DNA from: an uncultured Methanosarcinales archaeon
GTDB lineage: Archaea; Halobacteriota; Methanosarcinia; Methanotrichales; Methanotrichaceae
Reading direction: 5' to 3'
DNA: 10,847 nt
Assembly: GCA_937864385.1 (NCBI GenBank)
Contig: CALMJN010000314.1
Coordinates: 1-10,847, forward strand
Both the position numbers and the translations under genes were made by a program. This document shows, piece after piece, positions 5,811-10,847 of this stretch. Below the pieces are notes generated by a model, which worked only from the letters and a program-made list of their open reading frames with translations, did no database searches and was not told the DNA's origin. The first letter of the stretch is position 1, and the number at the start of each line of letters is the position of its first letter.

Positions 5811-6200
5811 TTACACCCTTCGACCCCTCTTTCCGCCGGCAGGCTTGGTGCCGTCATGGGGTATGGGGGTCGCATCCTCGATCCGTCCGATGCGCAGTCC
5901 CGCCCGGGCCAGCGCCCGGATAGCCGCCTGTGCACCCGGACCCGGGGATCTCTGTCTGTTTCCGCCTGGGGCCCGAACCTTTACGTGAACCCCGACAATC
6001 CCCTTGTCTTTCACAGCTTCAGCGACCTGCATGGCCATCTGCATGGCTGTGTAAGGAGAGCTCTCGTCCCTGGCAGCCTTGACCACCATGCCGCCTGAGA
6101 TCTTGGCCAGAGTCTCGGCTCCGGTCAGATCGGTGATGGTGATCAGGGTGTTGTTGAAGGACGAGAAGATATGGGCAATGCCCCATTTTCCTTCTGCCAT
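5811..6200 (-). CDS. rps11: 30S ribosomal protein uS11
   Basis: The 129 residues give a full-length archaeal uS11, which lies on the small-subunit platform near the mRNA exit. Diagnostic segments are [20 protein letters not shown] at the start, the [14 protein letters not shown] helix, [21 protein letters not shown], and the C-terminal [21 protein letters not shown]. The ATG at 6200 abuts the uS4 stop directly (gap 0). Its GGGTGGA ribosome site lies inside the last uS4 codons, indicating translational coupling. A four-base gap separates it from the rpoD start. Confidence 0.97.
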   Translation of the reverse strand: MAEGKWGIAHIFSSFNNTLITITDLTGAETLAKISGGMVVKAARDESSPYTAMQMAMQVAEAVKDKGIVGVHVKVRAPGGNRQRSPGPGAQAAIRALARAGLRIGRIEDATPIPHDGTKPAGGKRGRRV

Positions 6201-6737
6201 CTATGCTTCCACCCTGGGTGTTCTGGATGCCCTCTCCGGATGGCCTTCCTTGGCCATGGGCGATCCTGCATAATAATCGATTGTCATTTCCTCGCCGCGC
6301 CTTACCAGATAGCCCGGTACATCCACTCTGCGCCCGGATACCTGAATGTGGCCGTGCACTATGAACTGCCTGGACTGCTTGAGAGAATTGGCCAGCCCCT
6401 GTCTGTAGACCTGGGTCTGCAGCCTTCTCTCCAAAACATCAGAGACCTTCATAGAAAGGATGGCGTCCAAGTCTCCTTCCTCTTTGAGCATTCCCAGATT
6501 CTTGAGCCTGGCTAAAATAGCCCCCGCCTCAGGGGGAGCATTTCCTACTGCCACGGCGGCGAGCATCTTTCGGCTGGCCTGCCTGTACTTCCTTAAAACA
6601 GCCTGGGCCTTCCACAGCTCCCTCTTGTTTCTCAGACCATAGGCTTTGACCACCTCCACCTCTCCGGCGATGCGCTCTGCCTGCCAGGGAGTGCGGGGCC
6701 GCTCGTACAGCTTACGGCTTTTGCCTGGATATCCCAT
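6201..6737 (-). CDS. rps4: 30S ribosomal protein uS4
   Basis: This is a 178-residue archaeal uS4, a primary binder of 16S rRNA in the small-subunit body. The N-terminus MGYPGKSRKLYERPRTPWQA is typical of the archaeal form. The S4 RNA-binding domain follows at about 103-150: ERRLQTQVYRQGLANS, RQFIVHGHIQVSGRRVDVPGYLV. The ATG at 6737 has GGTGG nine bases upstream, and ten bases separate it from the uS13 stop. The tail ASRTPRVEA overlaps the uS11 ribosome site. It has no zinc-knuckle cysteines, as expected for this archaeal type. Confidence 0.97.
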   Translation of the reverse strand: MGYPGKSRKLYERPRTPWQAERIAGEVEVVKAYGLRNKRELWKAQAVLRKYRQASRKMLAAVAVGNAPPEAGAILARLKNLGMLKEEGDLDAILSMKVSDVLERRLQTQVYRQGLANSLKQSRQFIVHGHIQVSGRRVDVPGYLVRRGEEMTIDYYAGSPMAKEGHPERASRTPRVEA

Positions 6738-6747
6738 CTTCTACCAC

Positions 6748-7293
6748 CTACTCCTTGGTTGCAGCTGGTGCTGCGGCTGGTGCTGCTGCCTTACGGCTGA
6801 CTCCCACGATTGCGCCGGTGCGTCCGCTGGACCTGGTCCTCTGACCGCGGACCCGCAAGCCCCGCTCATGCCGGATGCCCTTATAGCTTCTCATCTTCTT
6901 CATGAGGTCAAGGTCTTCCCGCAGGGTCATATTCAGATCCATGCCCATTACATGAATATCCGCACCGGTCTCAATATCTCCCCGCCGGTTGAGCATCCAA
7001 ACGGGAAGTATCTTTGCCGCATCTTCCTCTACTACCTTCTTGAGCTTGTCTATCTCTGCATCAGGAAGCAGTCCCAGCGTGGCAAAGGGGTCCACGCCCG
7101 CCTTGGCGGTGAAGATGCTGGCCGCTCGTCGGCCAACACCCTTGATGCCGGTAAGGGCCATATGTACCTGCCTCTTTCCGGCCAGATCAGTATTCAAAAT
7201 ACGAACTATATGCCTAAGCTCCTCATCAGCGCTCTTTTTAGCCTTCTCATCAGGCTTCTTAGGCTTCTCTTTTCCTGCACTCGGTTTAGCCAA
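6748..7293 (-). CDS. rps13: 30S ribosomal protein uS13 with extended N- and C-termini
   Basis: This 181-residue protein of the small-subunit head contacts the P-site tRNA and uL5. It shows LRHIVRILNTDLAGKRQVHM, the GIKGVGRRAAS helix-hairpin-helix, and the tail motif YKGIRHERGLRVRGQRTRSS. It is longer than typical archaeal uS13 (about 150 residues). The first ~24 residues are Lys/Pro/Glu-rich (KEKPKKPDEKAKK), and the end is Ala/Pro-rich (KAAAPAAAPAATKE). The start is TTG at 7293, fixed by GGAGG six bases upstream; no ATG lies nearby. It is the first gene of the four-gene operon, about 95 bases downstream of the predicted transcription start. Confidence 0.95.
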   Translation of the reverse strand: MAKPSAGKEKPKKPDEKAKKSADEELRHIVRILNTDLAGKRQVHMALTGIKGVGRRAASIFTAKAGVDPFATLGLLPDAEIDKLKKVVEEDAAKILPVWMLNRRGDIETGADIHVMGMDLNMTLREDLDLMKKMRSYKGIRHERGLRVRGQRTRSSGRTGAIVGVSRKAAAPAAAPAATKE

Positions 7294-7332
7294 TTTAGTC
7301 CTCCAGGGAATTTAAACTCCTCTGGATCAGCC

Positions 7333-7348
7333 CCGGGGCAAAGCCCGG
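7333..7348 (-). promoter_or_regulatory. GC-rich hairpin in the uS13 operon leader
   Basis: CCGGG (7333-7337) and CCCGG (7344-7348) form a stem around a short loop, within a run of G and C between the predicted start site and the uS13 ribosome site. It stands out against the A/T-rich surroundings. It may be a regulatory leader structure for autogenous ribosomal protein control, but no binding-site match was recognised. Confidence 0.3.
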
Positions 7349-7411
7349 CGCCGCCCTCTCATCACATTGCGGGGCGATATAATCCAATGAGCCAGATTGA
7401 AGTTATGCTTC

Positions 7412-7422
7412 TCGTATAAAAG
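7412..7422 (-). promoter_or_regulatory. TATA box of the uS13-uS4-uS11-rpoD operon
   Basis: Minus-strand CTTTTATACGA gives a predicted start near 7388-7390 and a leader of about 95 bases before the TTG of uS13. It is the best TATA-like element close to the operon. The dyad at 7497-7512 also reads as a TATA box on this strand and would be an upstream alternative. Confidence 0.45.
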
Positions 7423-7496
7423 ACTTATGAAATGCTGATAGGCTGTCAGCTGGCTCACTGTTTGCAGGCCGACTATTAATGATTATGGGGATAAGA

Positions 7497-7512
7497 AGCC
7501 TTATAAAAGGCT
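7497..7512 (+). promoter_or_regulatory. TATA box of the methyltransferase gene embedded in a perfect dyad
   Basis: AGCCTT, ATAA, AAGGCT is a perfect six-base inverted repeat whose centre is the TATA element (TTATAAAA). On the plus strand it lies about 112 bases before the ATG at 7617, so the leader would be roughly 85 bases. A dyad over a TATA box is the usual form of an archaeal repressor operator. Being symmetric, it could also drive transcription to the left. Confidence 0.45.
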
Positions 7513-7616
7513 AAGATCAAGAATCCCAGATACGATTTGCGATAACCAGCCTCATATTAAATTTCCAGAAGGCAAGCCAGGATAACAAAGCCGATGAAGA
7601 TCGATGGAGGTTTTCC

Positions 7617-8450
7617 ATGACCATGAAAGAAAAAGAGATCAAGCGGGCAGTAAAGGAAGGCTATGCCCGCATTGCCAAGCAGGCTACATCTTATTACTCA
7701 TCTCAAGAGGGCTCAGGTTATTTTGATAACCTTGAGGATATCTGCAAGAGGATAGGCTATTCCGAGGAGGATATATCGGCAGCACCACCCGAATCCAATC
7801 TGGGACTGGGCTGCGGCAATCCCGTCGCTCTGGCAGCAATCAAAGAAGGAGAGAGGGTGCTGGACATGGGCTCAGGAGCGGGCTTTGACTGCTTTTTGGC
7901 CTCCTCCCTGGTAGGACCATCGGGCCAGGTCATAGGGGTGGACATCACCTCGGAGATGGTGGACAAGGCCAGGGCCAATGCCAAGAAGGGCGGATATGAG
8001 AATATCGACTTCCGTCAGGGTGACCTGGAGAACATGCCCGTTGCCGACAGCTATGTGGATGTGGTCATCTCCAACTGTGTCATAAACCTGGTCCCCAACA
8101 AGAGGCTGGTATTCAAGGAGGCCTTCCGGGTTCTCAAGCCCGGAGGAAGGCTGGCCATATCCGATGTGGTGCTGACCAGAGAGCTGCCCGATTTCGTGAA
8201 GAACTCCACAAAGGCCTACATCGGCTGCCTGGCCGGGGCTATCATGAAGCAGGAGTATCTGCAGATAATAGGCAATGTTGGCTTTTCCGATATCTCGGTG
8301 GCGGCAGAGTCGAGCTTTCCGGTGCAGTCTCTGCTCTGTGAGAGCCGCGGATCTGCAGCCATAGAGATGCCCCAATTCTCCCCCGAGCAGCAGAAAGAGA
8401 TTGCGGAATCGGTTTTAAGCATCAAGGTTAATGCCAGAAAGCCAAAATAG
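7617..8450 (+). CDS. arsM: Arsenite S-adenosylmethionine methyltransferase (ArsM-like)
   Basis: The 277-residue cytosolic class I methyltransferase has the SAM motif VLDMGSGAGFDCFLAS (81-96), the acidic residue of IGVDITSEMVDKAR (106-119), the QGDLENMP region and VLKPGGRLAISDV (172-184). Three cysteines match the arsenic ligands of ArsM: C66 in NLGLGCGNPVALA, C154 in ISNCVINL and C204 in YIGCLAGA. C92 is additional. ArsM methylates arsenite stepwise to methylated and volatile arsines. The ATG at 7617 has GGAGG six bases upstream and is preferred to the ATG two codons later. It lacks the usual arsR/arsB neighbours. It probably shares a transcript with the rhodanese-like gene 48 bases downstream. 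A related SAM methyltransferase with another substrate cannot be excluded. Confidence 0.85.
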   Translation: MTMKEKEIKRAVKEGYARIAKQATSYYSSQEGSGYFDNLEDICKRIGYSEEDISAAPPESNLGLGCGNPVALAAIKEGERVLDMGSGAGFDCFLASSLVGPSGQVIGVDITSEMVDKARANAKKGGYENIDFRQGDLENMPVADSYVDVVISNCVINLVPNKRLVFKEAFRVLKPGGRLAISDVVLTRELPDFVKNSTKAYIGCLAGAIMKQEYLQIIGNVGFSDISVAAESSFPVQSLLCESRGSAAIEMPQFSPEQQKEIAESVLSIKVNARKPK

Positions 8451-8498
8451 AAAAGCTGGGACTTTCATGAGTCGAAAAAAGCCTGGGAGATGGATGGC

Positions 8499-9527
8499 AT
8501 GATGAGCAGACTGATTTGCCTGCTGGCATTCCTGGTGGCTTCATCGGGCATAGTTCCGACGGCAGATGCAGCCTGCTCCGTGGGAGGCTGCGGATCGGGG
8601 GAGGATTCCTGGCTCACATCAGCCCAGTCCTTTATCAGTTCTGATGTTCCCCTGGTTGGAGTGAGCGCCAGCGCCACCGCCGGCTCCGACTTCGCCTATT
8701 CCCGCAGCTTCCGGGCCGGGCCGCAGGCGAAATCAAACAACAGCACTCCATCCAGCATCCCTGCTCTGGCCGAGGCCTATGTGACACCGGGCTCAAGGGA
8801 GGAGCTGTTTATCTCTCCCCATATGCTCAAGTCCCTGGACTCTCTCTCCGAGGGCGAGGTGGCTCTGGATGTCTCTTCCAGGCGCTCTCCCGGACAGTCC
8901 CGCATCAGAGGGGCGGTCAACATCCCGACCAGGGAGTTCTTCCAGGATAATGGAAGCTTGCGCAACATATCCGAGCTTGCCGGCCTTCTGGGCCAGGCAG
9001 GCATTTCCAGCAGCGACTCCATCATGATCTATGGTGAGAGCTTTGGATCGGGAGAGGCGACTGCTGTACTCTATGCTCTTCGCAGCCTAGGCCATGAAAA
9101 GGCAAGGGCTCTGGACGGCGGCCTAGACAACTGGATGGCTGCCAGCCTGCCCCTGGAGAGCAGAGAGACGGTCCGGGCTCCGACCGGCTATGTTCCCGGC
9201 CGTCCCCTGGAGGCTCCTGCCGACTATGATCTGGTCCGATCCGGCTCCGTCCAGTTGATCGATGCCAGAAGAATTCAGGACTTCGGTAAAGAGAAGATCG
9301 GAAATGCCAGCTGGATCAGCCCGGAGAGCCTGCTGGCTGAGGGCAGGCTCAAGGCCAATTTAAACGACACATTTGCCCGGCTCAATGCCAGCCAGACTGT
9401 CGTGGTCTACTCCGATGATATCTTCGGGGCCTCTATAGTATGGTTTGCTCTGGAGTTGATGGGATATGATGCCAGAGTCTACAGATGGCAGGACTGGCAG
9501 GAGCATGAAGAACTGTCACCGATTTGA
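8499..9527 (+). CDS. Exported tandem rhodanese-fold protein lacking catalytic cysteines
   Basis: The 342-residue protein has a signal peptide at residues 1-25 (basic start, then LICLLAFLVASSGIV, with cleavage likely near TADA). A CSVGGC pair and a Ser-rich linker follow. Two rhodanese domains run from about 103-220 (VALDVSSR, RIRGAVNIP, LDGGLDNWMAASLP) and about 240-335 (VQLIDARR, IGNASWI, VYRWQDWQ). Rhodaneses move sulfur through a Cys just after a central strand. Here those loops read IMIYGESFGSG (G179) and VVVYSDDIFG (S305), so neither domain can act as a normal sulfurtransferase. It may bind a ligand or partner outside the cell. I chose ATG 8499 because GGGAG at 8485-8489 is then properly spaced; the in-frame ATG at 8490 touches it. 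Confidence 0.8.
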   Translation: MMSRLICLLAFLVASSGIVPTADAACSVGGCGSGEDSWLTSAQSFISSDVPLVGVSASATAGSDFAYSRSFRAGPQAKSNNSTPSSIPALAEAYVTPGSREELFISPHMLKSLDSLSEGEVALDVSSRRSPGQSRIRGAVNIPTREFFQDNGSLRNISELAGLLGQAGISSSDSIMIYGESFGSGEATAVLYALRSLGHEKARALDGGLDNWMAASLPLESRETVRAPTGYVPGRPLEAPADYDLVRSGSVQLIDARRIQDFGKEKIGNASWISPESLLAEGRLKANLNDTFARLNASQTVVVYSDDIFGASIVWFALELMGYDARVYRWQDWQEHEELSPI

Positions 9528-9579
9528 TTGAAAAACCTCAAGCTCGGATAGCGGCCCGGGAGACCATATCGATTGACGA

Positions 9580-9589
9580 AATCTATAAC
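9580..9589 (+). promoter_or_regulatory. Possible TATA box of the 9625 gene
   Basis: AATCTATAAC lies about 40 bases before the ATG and would start transcription around 9610, just ahead of the GGTGA ribosome site at 9614-9618. It is a weak match to the archaeal consensus. Confidence 0.3.
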
Positions 9590-9624
9590 TGCATGCAATG
9601 ATAATAGCTATGCGGTGAGATTTT

Positions 9625-9948
9625 ATGAAGGATGAAGTCTTTTTCGGTGAGGGAATAGCCAGGACCAAGAGCGAGTACCCCGACCTCTACAAGGCCATTG
9701 TAGCCCTGAACGAGGCCGCCTATACCGGCAAAGCCCTGGATTACAAAACCCAGAAGCTTATCGCCATAGGCATAACTGCCTCTGCATCCGATGAGCGCCC
9801 TGCCAAAAAACAGATGATGAGCGGCATGAAGGAGCTGGGCATCAACAAGGACGAGATCGTTGATGTGCTGAGGGTGGTCTTGCTCACCTCTGGAATGCCT
9901 GCTTATACCAAGGGCATGAAGGTGCTGGGAGAGATACTTGAAAAATAA
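9625..9948 (+). CDS. Carboxymuconolactone decarboxylase / AhpD-fold protein without cysteines
   Basis: The 107-residue all-helical protein matches the CMD/AhpD fold: YPDLYKAIVALNEAAYTGKALDYKTQKLIAIGI at about 18-50, then ASASDERPAKKQMMSGMKELGINKDEIVDVLRVVLLTSGMPAY. AhpD-like members use a CxxC pair with a nearby His for peroxide-linked redox work. Here the corresponding stretch is SASDERPAKKQ and the whole protein has no cysteine, so AhpD-type chemistry is excluded. A non-redox CMD-type or structural role is more likely. The start is firm: GGTGA six bases before ATG 9625. It probably has its own promoter in the 97 bases after the rhodanese-like gene. Small CMD proteins of this kind are common in methanogens. 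Confidence 0.8.
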   Translation: MKDEVFFGEGIARTKSEYPDLYKAIVALNEAAYTGKALDYKTQKLIAIGITASASDERPAKKQMMSGMKELGINKDEIVDVLRVVLLTSGMPAYTKGMKVLGEILEK

Positions 9949-10009
9949 GCCCTCTCCATAATTTTCGGGGCATAGTTCCGTAATTAAAATCAATTTTTCT
10001 CTAAAGATA

Positions 10010-10027
10010 AGTCTGCAAAAGACTTTT
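10010..10027 (+). terminator. Short hairpin followed by T-run
   Basis: AGTCT, loop GCAAA, AGACT, then TTT lies 62 bases after the CMD stop and 27 bases before the next ATG. Together with TTTTT at about 9993-9997 it may end the CMD transcript. It could instead be an operator for the downstream gene. The stem is only five pairs. Confidence 0.3.
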
Positions 10028-10054
10028 GTAAGCGTACCCACCATCATACCGCTC

Positions 10055-10847
10055 ATGAAAGAGAAGTGGCTCATGGCCCTGGGAGCATGGGAGGAGATCA
10101 AACCCAGAATCACCACCGCTCTCGAGTCCGGTTTCGACTGCGTGCTGGTGGACAGAGAGAACATAGAGCGAGTTCGTGAACTGGGCAAGATCAGAGTGGC
10201 CTGTTTTGGCGGGGAGAGGGGGAGCGAGGATATACTGGTGGTGGGCAGGGGCGGGGAGGGAGACGGATCCGTGGCCCTGCCCAAGGACCACAAGAGCTCC
10301 CTGGACGGGGCTTTGGCCCGGTCCTTAGCCGGAGCCAAGGCAGCTTATGTGGTCATATCCGGCAAGAAATACGAGGAGTTTGCCGTGGAGATGGGCCGGA
10401 TGGTGGACTATCTCCTGGTCATAGGAACGGACTGGAAGGTGATTCCCCTGGAGAATATGATCGCCGGACTGCAGGGCAGCTCGGTCAAGATCATCAGCGG
10501 TGTCAAGACGGCGGAGGAGGCTTCTCTGGCCCTGACCACCCTGGAAAAGGGCTCCGCCGGGGTGCTCCTGGACAGCTCCGATCCATCGGAGATCAAGAGG
10601 GTAATGACTGCCGTGGAGCAGTCGGAGAAGGGCCGGGTGGAGCTGTTGGCCGCCAGGGTAACCGCAGTCAAGCCCGTGGGCATGGGAGACAGGGTCTGCG
10701 TGGACACGGCAAGCATGATGACCTTCGGCGAGGGCATGCTCATCGGCTCCCAGGCCAAGGGATTCTTTTTAGTGCACAGCGAGTCCGAGGACAGCCCCTA
10801 TGTGGCATCCCGCCCCTTCCGGGTCAACGCCGGAGCGGTTCATGCCT
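10055..10847 (+). CDS. aroB': 3-dehydroquinate synthase II (archaeal type), 3' end beyond window
   Basis: 264 residues are visible and the frame is open at the window edge; family members are about 350-380 residues. This enzyme replaces classical AroB in many archaea. It converts 2-amino-3,7-dideoxy-D-threo-hept-6-ulosonate to 3-dehydroquinate by NAD-dependent oxidative deamination and cyclisation, the second step of the archaeal aromatic amino acid route. Matching segments are LVDRENIERVRELGKIRV, VIGTDWKVIPLENMIA (122-137), VKTAEEASLALTTLEKG, VELLAARVTAVKPVGMGDRVCVDT (195-218), EGMLIGSQAKGFFLVHSE and PYVASRPFRVNAGAVHA. ATG 10055 gives the expected N-terminus, and no GTG, TTG or ATG was found in frame in the 60 bases before it. 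No ribosome site is present, so it may be leaderless or its start may differ. Confidence 0.92.
   Translation, partial: MKEKWLMALGAWEEIKPRITTALESGFDCVLVDRENIERVRELGKIRVACFGGERGSEDILVVGRGGEGDGSVALPKDHKSSLDGALARSLAGAKAAYVVISGKKYEEFAVEMGRMVDYLLVIGTDWKVIPLENMIAGLQGSSVKIISGVKTAEEASLALTTLEKGSAGVLLDSSDPSEIKRVMTAVEQSEKGRVELLAARVTAVKPVGMGDRVCVDTASMMTFGEGMLIGSQAKGFFLVHSESEDSPYVASRPFRVNAGAVHA

Noticed and set aside
5360..6098. Plus-strand ORFs of 187 and 200 codons
   Set aside because: They are shadows of rpoD and uS11 on the opposite strand.
6646..7419. 257-codon plus-strand ORF
   Set aside because: It runs antisense to uS13 and the operon leader; it is composition-driven and has no recognisable motif or ribosome site.
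9583..10338. 251-codon minus-strand ORF
   Set aside because: It runs antisense to the CMD-fold gene and to dehydroquinate synthase II, both of which are clear families.
1..10847. CRISPR array or insertion-sequence ends
   Set aside because: No regularly spaced direct repeats, no recognisable transposase, and no terminal inverted repeats with target duplications were seen.

Overview
The window is mostly archaeal DNA, probably from a methanogen of the Methanosarcinales and perhaps Methanothrix. The evidence is an archaeal-type uS13-uS4-uS11-rpoD operon in which RNA polymerase subunit D carries a two-cluster ferredoxin insert, an archaeal (type II) 3-dehydroquinate synthase, GGTGA/GGAGG ribosome binding sites, A/T-rich TATA boxes, a tRNA without encoded CCA, and GC content near 50%. 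The genus is an inference from gene content. Bases 1 to about 1850 differ: they are clearly GC-richer by eye and carry two bacterial-type genes. The window therefore looks like a chimeric contig or a foreign insertion.

Layout. 1-1395 (minus): endonuclease Q / PHP-domain protein, lacking its first ~10 codons and running off the left edge. 1391-1843 (minus): the N-terminal half of the flotillin-like scaffold FloA, cut off where the endonuclease Q sequence begins. Near 1848 the composition drops to archaeal, just inside what looks like a signal-peptide gene start. 2089-2487 (plus) and 2517-2771 (minus): two small winged-helix proteins facing each other. 2772-3498: 727 bases without a convincing gene, dominated at about 2870-3250 by a dense series of stems that I read as an unidentified structured RNA, probably on the minus strand. 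3499-3651: a 50-residue unknown protein. 3679-4404 (minus): a double-CDGSH iron-sulfur protein. 4654-4776 (minus): a likely 40-residue protein. 4869-4953 (minus): tRNA-Leu(GAG). 5012-7293 (minus): the operon uS13, uS4, uS11, rpoD, read from right to left.

To the right of a promoter region (7294-7616), plus-strand genes follow: an ArsM-like arsenite methyltransferase (7617), an exported tandem rhodanese-fold protein lacking both catalytic cysteines (8499), a cysteine-free carboxymuconolactone-decarboxylase-fold protein (9625), and 3-dehydroquinate synthase II, cut by the window end (10055).

The ribosomal/polymerase block is a housekeeping translation-transcription operon that ends in a tRNA-Leu, as in haloarchaea, but the genes expected after it (eL18, uL13, uS9) are absent here. 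The methyltransferase and rhodanese genes lie 48 bases apart on one strand and may be co-transcribed. The most unusual items are the structured segment at 2870-3250, the two sequence junctions near 1400 and 1848, and the fold-conserved but cysteine-less rhodanese.
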